From positions 1 through 35,164 of the forward strand of contig JAHELS010000041.1 of the NCBI GenBank assembly GCA_024644085.1: a DNA stretch of 35,164 nucleotides, read 5' to 3'. Shown piece after piece: positions 8,111 to 15,900 of the stretch; positions within the stretch are counted from its first letter, which is position 1; the number at the start of each line of letters is the position of its first letter. The position numbers and the translations under genes were made by a program. The notes under the pieces were generated by a model. It had not been told where the DNA came from. It made no database searches and saw only the letters and a list, made by a program, of their open reading frames with translations. Source of the stretch: Rhodopirellula sp. Its GTDB lineage: Bacteria; Planctomycetota; Planctomycetia; Pirellulales; Pirellulaceae.

Positions 8111-8194
8111 CTGCTATCCCGAGTCCGCTCTTCCGGGCCTGCTATCCCGAGTCTGCTTTCCCGGGTCTGCTTTCCCGGGTCTGCTTTCCCGGGG
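8111..8194. repeat. Six tandem 14-bp repeats in the gspD divergent intergenic region
   Basis: Units of the form CTGCTTTCCCGGGT start at 8111, 8125, 8139, 8153, 8167 and 8181. Units 4 and 5 are identical, and units 1 and 3 are identical (CTGCTATCCCGAGT). Four of the six units carry CCGGG, and units 4-6 carry the palindrome CCCGGG. The array fills much of the 223-bp gap between gspD (minus) and the gene at 8225 (plus). It may affect both promoters or vary in copy number between strains. Confidence 0.88.
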
Positions 8195-8224
8195 CCCACG
8201 TGCGGACAAACCGACCGCGTTACG

Positions 8225-8653
8225 ATGATCGGAGCACATTTCCGACTGGAGAGCCATGTTCTTCGCCTCGCCGAAATCGAGATTGCAGTGAGTCCGTTCC
8301 ACTTTTACCTGTACGGTCGCAACCGCGGACCTCTCCCCACGAGTTTCGCCGAGTCCGAAGCTCGGCTCGTGAAACTGGCCCGACTGTATTTTGAGCCAGA
8401 CGGCTCTTTCGCGTGGACCAGCGGTTCGGACGGCGATCACGTCTTCGGAATGATCTACGACGACGCGGAGGGCAGGGTCCAATACTGCGAACTCCGCGGA
8501 ACCTGTGGTCGATCGGCCTTGCGCGAACTCCTCGACGCGATCGTCGGAGAGGATGACACAACCAACCTCGAATTGCTGGTATTGCCCGAACAACGTTTGG
8601 AGGAATTGCAAACGTTTGAAGAAAAGTGGTGGCCGCCCATCGACCCCTCGTAG
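8225..8653 (+). CDS. Unrecognised 142-residue protein
   Basis: I do not recognise this family. From the ATG at 8225 it encodes 142 residues: MIGAHFRLESHVLRLAEIEI at the start, a Phe/Tyr-rich segment (SPFHFYLYGRNRGPLP), acidic stretches, and a tail ending EEKWWPPIDPS. There is no signal peptide or membrane segment, so it is probably cytoplasmic. Overall it is acidic. The open frame extends upstream to 8066, but that part runs through the 14-bp repeat array, so the ATG at 8225 is the sensible start even though no clear Shine-Dalgarno sequence precedes it. The antisense frame is also open over the same span (8114-8656). I favour the plus strand because it gives an ordinary amino-acid composition and starts after the repeats. 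It is divergent from gspD, but no functional link is evident. Confidence 0.65.
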   Translation: MIGAHFRLESHVLRLAEIEIAVSPFHFYLYGRNRGPLPTSFAESEARLVKLARLYFEPDGSFAWTSGSDGDHVFGMIYDDAEGRVQYCELRGTCGRSALRELLDAIVGEDDTTNLELLVLPEQRLEELQTFEEKWWPPIDPS

Positions 8654-8671
8654 CACTCACACGGGATGGGT

Positions 8672-8694
8672 TGTCGAATGTCAAAAATTCGACA
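8672..8694. promoter_or_regulatory. Inverted repeat, candidate enhancer-binding site for the sigma-54 promoter
   Basis: TGTCGAAT at 8672-8679 and ATTCGACA at 8687-8694 form a perfect 8-bp inverted repeat with a 7-bp AT-rich spacer. Its centre is about 109 bp upstream of the predicted transcription start of the 68-residue gene, the usual distance for a sigma-54 activator (bEBP) site. It lies just after the stop of the gene at 8225-8653, so a role in that transcript's 3' end cannot be excluded. Confidence 0.55.
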
Positions 8695-8706
8695 TCGGCG
8701 ATCCGT

Positions 8707-8726
8707 GGGCAAAAAAGCCCGTTTTT
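8707..8726 (+). terminator. Weak rho-independent terminator after the gene at 8225-8653
   Basis: GGGC (8707-8710), a six-A loop, GCCC (8717-8720), then G and five T. The stem is short, so termination would be weak. Its place fits the end of the upstream plus-strand gene, and it would insulate the sigma-54 promoter 40 bp further on. Confidence 0.45.
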
Positions 8727-8765
8727 GAGCGAACTCCGCTGTGAGGATCGTGTCAATTCTTCTGA

Positions 8766-8785
8766 TTGGCACGCTGGTTGCACTT
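8766..8785 (+). promoter_or_regulatory. Sigma-54 (RpoN) promoter
   Basis: The sequence reads TTGGCACG-N4-TTGCA. The invariant GG is at 8768-8769 and the invariant GC at 8780-8781, separated by exactly 10 bp. This matches the -24/-12 consensus (YTGGCACGRNNNTTGCW) almost perfectly. Transcription should start near 8792-8793, about 73 bp before the ATG of the 68-residue gene. It lies in noncoding DNA and points at a gene with a strong Shine-Dalgarno site. Confidence 0.88.
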
Positions 8786-8791
8786 AACAAA

Positions 8792-8822
8792 TCTTGTCGT
8801 GCCGAGTTGGCTCGAAGCAAGA
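8792..8822 (+). promoter_or_regulatory. Stem-loop at the start of the sigma-54 transcript leader
   Basis: TCTTG (8792-8796) pairs with CAAGA (8818-8822), and inside it CGAG (8803-8806) pairs with CTCG (8811-8814) around a TTGG loop. The outer stem begins at the predicted transcription start, so it would form a 5'-end hairpin that could stabilise the mRNA. The ribosome site at about 8851 stays outside it. Confidence 0.45.
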
Positions 8823-8865
8823 TGCCCCCACACTGGGCGAAGTACATTTCAGGAGGATTTCAATC

Positions 8866-9072
8866 ATGTTGACTGCCACTTGTGAACCCACTGTCGCGAA
8901 ATCGACTTCTTCGGCTCAAATTGAGACGCTTCCCTCGGATCTGGAGATCTCGCAACGCGTTTTGCGTATCCGTTCGAGCTGGAGCATTAGCGAGCGAATT
9001 CGCCGCCGTCACGAGGCCGAACAACGATTTGCCGATCTGCTCGATCAGTTGGTCGGAAACGAAGCGGCCTGA
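8866..9072 (+). CDS. Small 68-residue protein under sigma-54 control, function unknown
   Basis: A 68-residue protein with AGGAGG (8851-8856) ten bases before its ATG, the clearest Shine-Dalgarno site in the window. Residues 1-25 are Ser/Thr/Pro-rich and probably flexible. Residues 28-63 look like a continuous amphipathic helix with a basic centre (RIRRRHEAEQRFADLLDQL, residues 44-62). There is no signal peptide or membrane segment. I cannot name the family. The helix could bind nucleic acid or a partner protein, but that is a guess from charge alone. It stands alone: the next gene (ruvX) is convergent. Its sigma-54 promoter and upstream inverted repeat suggest expression that is switched on by a specific signal, so a regulatory or stress role is plausible. 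Confidence 0.85.
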   Translation: MLTATCEPTVAKSTSSAQIETLPSDLEISQRVLRIRSSWSISERIRRRHEAEQRFADLLDQLVGNEAA

Positions 9073-9110
9073 GCGTTGAGCGAAACAACAGACGATGCTT
9101 TCACGATCTT

Positions 9111-9147
9111 TCGAACTCAATGGCGACGCGTTTGCCACTTGGTTCGA
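9111..9147 (+). other. Hairpin downstream of the 68-residue gene
   Basis: TCGAAC (9111-9116) pairs with GTTCGA (9142-9147), CAA with TTG, and TGGC with GCCA, giving 13 pairs with one bulged base on each side and a 9-base loop (9125-9133). It is about 40 bp past the stop codon. There is no T-tract, so it may be an RNA 3'-end stabiliser rather than a terminator. The remaining DNA to 9292 shows nothing further that I can support. Confidence 0.4.
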
Positions 9148-9292
9148 GTTGCTGTGAACCGGTCACCCACCGTCGCACCCTGCACCCTGCGACCTCGATC
9201 GGCTTACAGATGGTGACGCATAACGTCATCCGTTCGCTCGCCCGCTCAGCAGCTGTCCGCCCATTCAACTCCACTCGGCATGTTGCGAGCCT

Positions 9293-9808
9293 CTAATCGT
9301 CGAGGCTTTCACCGCCGGTCGACCTGGCATCGATTTCTTCGCCTGCAATCTCGTCGTGGTAGCGGCACGCTTCGAGGAACGATTCCAAAAGTACGAGTGC
9401 CGCAACCGCATCGACTCTCTTCTTTTTTTTCTTGCGTGTGTAACCGCCGCCAGCCATTCGCTGTTTCGCGTCCGCGGTGGTAAATCGCTCATCGAACAGC
9501 CGCACCGGAAGCGCGGTCTGATCAGCCAACCATCGGGCAAATTCCCGACACTCCACACTCTTTTGACTTTCGCCTCCGTCGCAGTGAATTGGCAATCCCA
9601 CCACAAAGCCGACGAGTCTTTCCGCCGTGGCGAGCGATCGGAAGTAGTCCCCATCGTCCCTCCAATTTGCCGCCGCATGAACCTCCAGCGGACTGGCGAG
9701 AATCCGCTCCGGGTCACAGATTGCGATCCCGATCCGGACACTCCCAAAATCGACCGCCGCAACACGGCCGGACTCAGGGAAAATGGGGAGGGTGGATGGG
9801 TCAGTCAT
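9293..9808 (-). CDS. ruvX: Putative pre-16S rRNA nuclease / Holliday junction resolvase RuvX (YqgF)
   Basis: From the ATG at 9808 this is 171 residues, slightly longer than the usual 135-150. The RNase H-like fold motifs are present: VAAVDFGSVRIGIAI with catalytic Asp20, VVGLPI (residues 69-74), LFDERFTT with Glu107, and KKRVDAVAALVLLESFL with Asp133. These are the expected acidic residues of YqgF. In E. coli the protein helps process the 5' end of 16S rRNA; a Holliday-junction role has been proposed for the family. The run of five lysines (126-130) is encoded by an A-rich tract prone to slippage. The longer frame starting at 9931 adds 41 residues before the conserved start and is less likely. 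It converges on the 68-residue gene. Confidence 0.9.
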   Translation of the reverse strand: MTDPSTLPIFPESGRVAAVDFGSVRIGIAICDPERILASPLEVHAAANWRDDGDYFRSLATAERLVGFVVGLPIHCDGGESQKSVECREFARWLADQTALPVRLFDERFTTADAKQRMAGGGYTRKKKKKRVDAVAALVLLESFLEACRYHDEIAGEEIDARSTGGESLDD

Positions 9809-10034
9809 AGGGTGGAAACAAAGGAATTTCGACGGGGACTTCGCGAACTCGGTTTGGCAATCATCAGGGTATGTTCGGTCAACGCTTTGGTCGTTGTCAA
9901 CTTGGGGTGTCCGCACGCGGACTTTCGACAATCTCGTAGCCCGACACGACTTTACGGTGGCTGCTAAATTGTAGGGCCCTCGCGAGATTCACTTACGACC
10001 GACGAGCCCCGCTTCCAACGCACAGATTGGTACC

Positions 10035-11324
10035 TTGACCGACTCGAGCCGCGAAACGCTACGACAGCTGGAACTCCAATCGCTGAGATCGTTGCAGCTT
10101 TCTCGCTTGAACGCCGTCCTGGAAGTTGCCGGTAAGAGACCGTTTTATCAGCAGCGACTCGCGGGGATCGAGTTGCCGCTGGTATCGCTTTCCCAGCTGG
10201 AATCGATTCCATTGCTCGGCAAGTCCGATCTGGTTGCCGACCAGCGAGGCCAGCCTGCGAGAATCTTTGACCAGCCGCCCGAGATATATTCGCGGCTGCA
10301 CCAGACCAGTGGGACGAGTGGATGGCCGATGCCAGTGGTCGACACGGCCTCCGATTGGAATTGGTGGCTCGATTGCTGGGACTTTGTGCTCGATGAAGCT
10401 GCGGTGACGTCGGGGGACATTGCGATGATGGCGTTTTCGTTTGGTCCGTTCATCGGGTTCTGGACTGCCAACGATGCGTTGGTGCGCCGCGGAGCGATGG
10501 TGGTGCCAGGCGGCGGGATGTCGAGCGAAAACCGGCTTCGAATGATCGAAGATTATCGCTGCAGGATCGTCTGCTGTACGCCCACCTACGCGCTACACTT
10601 GGTGACGGTCGCTGAGAAATGTGGCATCGATCTACCATCGACGGCGGTCGACCGAATCATCGTTGCGGGCGAGCCAGGCGGTTCGATGAAGGTCGTCCGC
10701 GAGCGAATCGAAAACGCGTGGGACGCCCGAGTGATCGACCACACCGGTGCCAGCGAACTCGGCGCCTGGGGATTCGGCAGCACCGATGGGAAGGGCATCC
10801 ATGTCATCGAATCGGAATTCATCGCCGAGGTATTGAGATTCGACGAGCAACATCCCCGAGGGATACCGGCCCGCGACGGCGAAGAAGCGGAATTGGTGAT
10901 GACCAATCTCGGTCGACTTGGCGGGCCTGCGATTCGATATCGCACCGGCGACATCGTACGAGCCTATCGGAACCATGACCAAGCTTGTCGATTCCTTTGG
11001 CTCGATGGCGGCGTTCTCGGACGCGCCGATGACATGATGGTGATTCGCGGAGTGAACGTTTTTCCAAGCAGCGTTGAAGCCATCGTGCGCGAGGTCGATC
11101 CTTCGGTCGAATTTCGCATGATTGCCTCGCGACACGACGAGATGGATCAACTCTCGATTGAGATCGAATCGGACGATGCGACCGCATCGGCACTCTCGGA
11201 TCTGCTTCGAGATCGGCTCGCGATGCGTGTCGGGGTCATAACCGTTCCCGACCAAACCCTGCCACGATTCGAGGCGAAAGCCAGACGATTGATTGACCAG
11301 CGAAATGTTCGACCGGAGTCATGA
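10035..11324 (+). CDS. PaaK-like adenylate-forming enzyme (phenylacetate-CoA ligase family)
   Basis: A 429-residue member of the AMP-binding superfamily, PaaK branch. Motifs in order are the ATP-loop TSGTSG (91-96), AGEPGG (211-216), TGASELG (238-244), YRTGD (302-306, with the Asp that binds the ribose), and the hinge GRADDMMVIRGVNVFPS (329-345) leading to the small C-terminal domain. Such enzymes activate an aryl or other carboxylate as an adenylate and then usually form a CoA thioester. The substrate cannot be read from the sequence, and no other phenylacetate pathway gene is nearby. The start is a TTG at 10035; an in-frame stop lies about 60 bp upstream with no ATG between. A DUF971 gene follows after 40 bp and is probably cotranscribed. 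Confidence 0.85.
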   Translation: MTDSSRETLRQLELQSLRSLQLSRLNAVLEVAGKRPFYQQRLAGIELPLVSLSQLESIPLLGKSDLVADQRGQPARIFDQPPEIYSRLHQTSGTSGWPMPVVDTASDWNWWLDCWDFVLDEAAVTSGDIAMMAFSFGPFIGFWTANDALVRRGAMVVPGGGMSSENRLRMIEDYRCRIVCCTPTYALHLVTVAEKCGIDLPSTAVDRIIVAGEPGGSMKVVRERIENAWDARVIDHTGASELGAWGFGSTDGKGIHVIESEFIAEVLRFDEQHPRGIPARDGEEAELVMTNLGRLGGPAIRYRTGDIVRAYRNHDQACRFLWLDGGVLGRADDMMVIRGVNVFPSSVEAIVREVDPSVEFRMIASRHDEMDQLSIEIESDDATASALSDLLRDRLAMRVGVITVPDQTLPRFEAKARRLIDQRNVRPES

Positions 11325-11364
11325 TCGACTTACCACCGCGACAACACACAACAAGATACCGATC

Positions 11365-11718
11365 ATGACCGAATCAGTTTCACCAAACGATGACCTGCAG
11401 CCAATCGCAATCGAGCGTGAAGGCGATGGGGCCATTGTGATCACGTGGGACGATCAGTCCCAAACGCGATGGACCGCTTCCGAATTGCGTAAGATTTGTC
11501 CCTGCGCGACCTGTCGCGAAAAAAAACGCGACAGCGGCGATGCGGCTGCTGCGCCGAAACCGACGATGTTGCCGGTGCTAAGCACCGCCGAAGCGCGACC
11601 TGTGAGAATTGAATCGATGCGTCCAGTCGGATCCTATGCCTACAACATCGCTTTCAGCGACGGGCACTCCTCAGGCATTTATCCCTTCGCGATTCTTCGC
11701 GACAAGGGTAATGAATGA
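11365..11718 (+). CDS. DUF971 family protein (gamma-butyrobetaine hydroxylase N-terminal-like)
   Basis: A 117-residue protein matching the small DUF971/GBBH-like N-terminal domain: IAIEREGDGAIVITWDDQSQTRW, then ELRKICPCATCREK, and a C-terminal block (VGSYAYNIAFSDGHSSGIYPFAILRD) typical of the family. Cys45, Cys47 and Cys50 could form a metal site with a fourth ligand. In other proteins this domain is found beside Mrp/ApbC-type iron-sulfur carriers or fused to hydroxylases; its own role is unsettled. The start at 11365 is chosen because the longer frame (from 11293) overlaps the preceding ligase gene. Its position behind the PaaK-like gene suggests a shared transcript. Confidence 0.85.
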   Translation: MTESVSPNDDLQPIAIEREGDGAIVITWDDQSQTRWTASELRKICPCATCREKKRDSGDAAAAPKPTMLPVLSTAEARPVRIESMRPVGSYAYNIAFSDGHSSGIYPFAILRDKGNE

Positions 11719-11756
11719 CGCGATTTCGTGCGTCGCACGATCTGACGCGCTGATGC

Positions 11757-12842
11757 TTATACCTTGATTAACTTTGTCACACGGCCACCTCGCACCCATT
11801 CGGCGACAAAGATGTTTCCTTCGGTGTCGAAACAGGCATCATGGGGGTGAATGAATTTGCCGGCCTGCCACTTCTCGGGGCTAGCACGCATTTTTTCTTT
11901 CCCGTCGAGCACGCGTGATCGCCATTGCTGGTCATCACCCAACTGTGCGATCGGGTTGTTTTCTTTGTCAAGGATTGTGATCCGTGCGTGCAAATCGGGA
12001 ACCAACATCAAGTCGCCCTGTGTATCAATGTCGGCTGGAAACAGAAAGCCGTCCTGGGTGCGGACGTGTTGCCCATCCATATCGAACCATTGCAACCGCG
12101 CATTGGCTCGATCCGCAACAACCAACTTCGGCGTCCCGTCACGTGCGTCGAGCCACTGGCCGTGCGGCGTCCGGAACTGGCCGTTGGATGTACCGGTACC
12201 ACCAATCGCACGTACGAATTCATCGTCGGAGTTGTACTCGTACAAATAATTGCTTCCGTATCCATCACCGAGGTAATAACCACCATCGGGACGAAAGCTT
12301 GTGTTGGTGGGGCGGAATCGGAGATCCTTGCGAGCAGCAAAGTCGGCATGCTCGAAAATTTCGTCCTTTAACCGCTGCCAGACAACTTCGCCATCGAGCG
12401 TTATCTTCGCGAAAGACATGCCTGTATTGGCGGCGGCAAGGTACAGAAATTCTTCGCCATCTTCGTCCCGAATATCGATGCCGTGCCCGCTGGCGACACT
12501 CGAGTCCTTGCTGCGGGCGGCATGGAAGCCAGCCAGGCTTTTGACAAATCGTCCTTCCGGATCGAACACATACACTGAATCGGGACGTCCCGTGTGAGTG
12601 ATGTAAATCATTCCCTGCTTGTCAATCGTCACGCCATGCGACGCATTCCCGTAATCATGGGTGCTGGGAAGCGAATCTCGCCCCCAATGGTGCACGCACC
12701 GATAGGTATGTTCGCCGCTGCCGACGATCGCTTCTCTCGACCCGGCCTTGTCGTCCGCGCCAAGAATCAGCGGACCGCTTGCAGCGATCGCCGCCGTGGT
12801 CGTGAGAGCGGATTTGGTGAATTTGCGGCGGTCGATAGCCAT
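11757..12842 (-). CDS. Tat-exported NHL-type beta-propeller protein
   Basis: A 361-residue protein starting MAIDRRKFTKSALTTTAAIAASGPLILGA. The DRRKFTK motif at 4-10 plus a mildly hydrophobic helix is a twin-arginine signal, so it is probably exported folded. The mature part has NHL-like blade repeats: GVTIDKQGMIYITHTGRPDSVYVFDPEGRFVK, HGIDIRDEDGEEFLYLAA, GQFRTPHGQWLD and HPHDACFDTEGNIFVAEW. It resembles six-bladed propellers of the peptidylglycine lyase/NHL type that are common in planctomycetes. Whether it is an enzyme or a binding protein is not clear. It lies 94 bp downstream of the 1083-residue cytochrome/dehydrogenase gene in the same direction and may be cotranscribed with it. Confidence 0.8.
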   Translation of the reverse strand: MAIDRRKFTKSALTTTAAIAASGPLILGADDKAGSREAIVGSGEHTYRCVHHWGRDSLPSTHDYGNASHGVTIDKQGMIYITHTGRPDSVYVFDPEGRFVKSLAGFHAARSKDSSVASGHGIDIRDEDGEEFLYLAAANTGMSFAKITLDGEVVWQRLKDEIFEHADFAARKDLRFRPTNTSFRPDGGYYLGDGYGSNYLYEYNSDDEFVRAIGGTGTSNGQFRTPHGQWLDARDGTPKLVVADRANARLQWFDMDGQHVRTQDGFLFPADIDTQGDLMLVPDLHARITILDKENNPIAQLGDDQQWRSRVLDGKEKMRASPEKWQAGKFIHPHDACFDTEGNIFVAEWVRGGRVTKLIKV

Positions 12843-12936
12843 AGCATTACTCTCGAAATGAACGGGGAGGTGTCGATCGCTCGGTGATCAGGACAAACCA
12901 TCACGGCTTTGTCCGAAACGACCGGCATTGTATCAC

Positions 12937-15900
12937 CTAGGGGACTCGGTTGATCGTCCAGTAGATCTCTTCCTCGAAAGAGTCTCCGTTGCGGCTCTTC
13001 ACGTTCACGATCAAATGGACCTGGTTGACTGGTTTCAATCCCGGGATATTCAACTTGACGCTCGCTCCATCGCTACCAAGTGATGCCGATTCGATGTTGA
13101 TTTTTTCGACCCCCGGCTCATCCGTCGTTGGCGAGTACATGTCCGATCCGTAATCGCTTCGCCAGTGATAATTCCAATGATGCGCGATGTACGATCCGAG
13201 ATCACTCGCCGAATCGGGATCGAGCGGAAAGTTGAAGTCAATGCGAAGGCCGTCGCTTTCGACTCTGCAATCGGTGACCATTGGGAGATTCTTTCCCCTG
13301 TACCGCAATCTTTGCACGCCACCGGCTTGCAACCCGAACCGCCCGTTTCCATTCCAACCCTGCAAACCGGTCGCGTAAACCTGACCGTCGGCCGGGTTGA
13401 CCCTGGCACGCATGATTCCAGTTCGAAAATCAAATGGCAACTTGATGATCGCGGCCTGGGCGACGTCGCCGACCTCTTGGATCATCGCGTAAGACATCCA
13501 ACCCTTTCCGAAACTGGTGTGCAACAATCGACCGGACAGGGGCCCCCAACGCGGGTCATCCGCCCAAAGTTGTCCGCCCGACGAATTGTCAAACTCCTGA
13601 GGCATCCAAACCAGTGGCGGATCAAATGTCGTCGGCGGGACGACTTTTTCGAGGTCGATCGTCCCGCCGCCGGGCGACCATTTTCCAGGGACGGAATAAT
13701 TGTTGACCCACCCGTAGAAACCACCCTCACGCAGCAGGCTGATCTTGGATGCCGGCGTCCATTGACCCTGGTTATCGCTCGCGGTCGGCCGTCCATCGGG
13801 CAGCATGCCCATGCCGTTAGGCGTGCGAAATCCGGTGCAAAACAACTCGCGTTGCTCGCCATCGGGAGAAATCTTGATGACCGCTCCGGGGATCTCGGAG
13901 TCACCACCGTGGCCGCTCTTGGCGTAATAAAAGTTGCCTTCCGAGTCGGTCTGCAGGTCGAAGTTGAAAGCGTGAAAATTGACCGATACGTCCGTATCAG
14001 CACTGAAGCTCTCGTAGAAGTCGGCTTCGCCGTTGCCATCGCGATCATGCAACCTGGTCAAACGGTCCTTGCACGTCACATAGACATCTCCATCAACGAC
14101 TTTCACACCGAATGGTTCGTAGAGGCCTGCTGCAAATCGTTTCCAGCGAATGTTCAACAATTCATTATCGATTCCCGATACGATCCACACGTCACCGCCG
14201 TAGGTGGTCACGACCATCCGCCCGTCAGGGAAAAAGTCGAGTGCCGACGTGCGGAACCAGGTGTTCCAAGGTGTGGAATCGGGAAGCGTCAGTGTGTCCA
14301 GCGCATAGGCACCTTGCTCGAGTCCGAGGGTACCGGTTGTTTGTAATTCTGAGGGCCAATTTGGCGGTCCACCACCGATGAAATCTCTCGGGGAACGCGC
14401 GACATGCCTGAACGCCCTGACCTTTCGATTCGCCGCTTCGTCGCCATGGCCCTCGATGCGGAATACCTGGATGGTCCGCCGTTTTTGATCGGCTGGAATA
14501 TGAAGGAGTAACCGTTTCCGTGAATCGACGGACCATTGCATCGACTGGTGGTCCCCGAGCACGCGAAAGATCGCGAAGTCCTCCAGTTCGTTCTCTTTCG
14601 ACGAGGCAGCCAAGGCAACGGCGACAGAAACATCTTGACGACGCTCGGATGCTGGAAAAAATCCGATCCCCCCTCCGAATCCCTTCCCAAAACGAACCGT
14701 GCGATTCGCACCACTCGCCTCGGCCACAGCGAGAACAAGTGGCTCGCCGGGTCCGATTTCGATTGCGTGCACGATCGCGCCGTTTGCTGAATAAGGGTGC
14801 TCGAGTATCTCGCGGCCATCGATCGCGTAGCTGAGTACGACTTTTTCACCCGAAAGATAATGGCCGTGGTAATCCGTCCATCGCTTGGGCAGCGGTCCCC
14901 TGGGCAGCAGATTCTCGCGCGGATAATCCAACGATCCATCGTGTCCCCATTGCCAGGTCGCAAGAGGCGCGATTTCGTCTCCCTGCGGCATCGCGGTTCC
15001 CTCACCGCGGTCGCGTGCGTGCTGCGTGTCGCTGAGATCGAGGAATCCGCCGCGCCAGATTGCGGCCTGGTTCATGGTGTGCAGGTCGTAAGCGATCGCT
15101 GCGTCGTCAAGCCGGACGGTTAGCACGCTGCTGTAATCTCGACGCAACTGGGATCCCAGCGCGGGACCATAATCTCGATCGACCTGCACTACACTTGTGC
15201 CGTCTTCGGTTCCGCGCGGCAGCCCGCTGAGATAATCTGCATTGACCTGGAAGTAATCCGGGTTCGCGGGTTTCATGAAAGCCTCGCGCACATAATGGAC
15301 GACCTGGTACCTCTCCTTTGGTGTCAAGTGCGTCATCGGCCCCATCAACCCGTTGCCGCGGGAAAGGGTGAGGAACATTCTGTGAGGATCAGAACCGAAT
15401 TTCAGCCGATCGGATCCGAAAGCACGCGCGGTGGGCAATGACGGGGTGTTGCCATCGCTGCCGTGACAATTGAAACAATAGCCGTGATAGATCGATTTGC
15501 CCGTTTGAAAATCGCGATCGCGAAGCTTGCTGATGATCCCGGCGTGATCGAGATCCTTCGTGTCATCGCGGACCGCGAGCTGCTGGGCCGACGGTTTCAA
15601 AGCCGTCGCTGCCTCCGGCCCGCCCGCCGCAACTTCGATAATGTACTTGGCCAAATCGTAGAAGTCCCGCAGCTCTTCCAGCGATGTCATCAATCCTTCG
15701 GGCATCATCGACTTGTCATGCCTTTTAACCGCTTCAACGTTCTCGAGTGGAATCACCTTGTCCTGATTCAGATCCGAAGCAACTCTCAGAACCATCGATT
15801 TGTCATCTTGCCGAACGATCATCCCGACCCAAACCTGGCCGTCGATTGTCAGCACCGATTGTGTTTCATAACCCTTGCGTATCGACTTGGATGGATGCAA

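Noticed and set aside
8114..8656. A 180-residue minus-strand frame opposite the gene at 8225
   Set aside because: It ends in the 14-bp repeats (ESRPGKADPGKQ-type repeats) and lies antisense to a frame with a more natural composition. Not fully excluded.
9421..9445. Possible frameshift site in the A-rich lysine run of ruvX
   Set aside because: The frame continues correctly into the conserved Asp133 motif, so no frameshift is needed.
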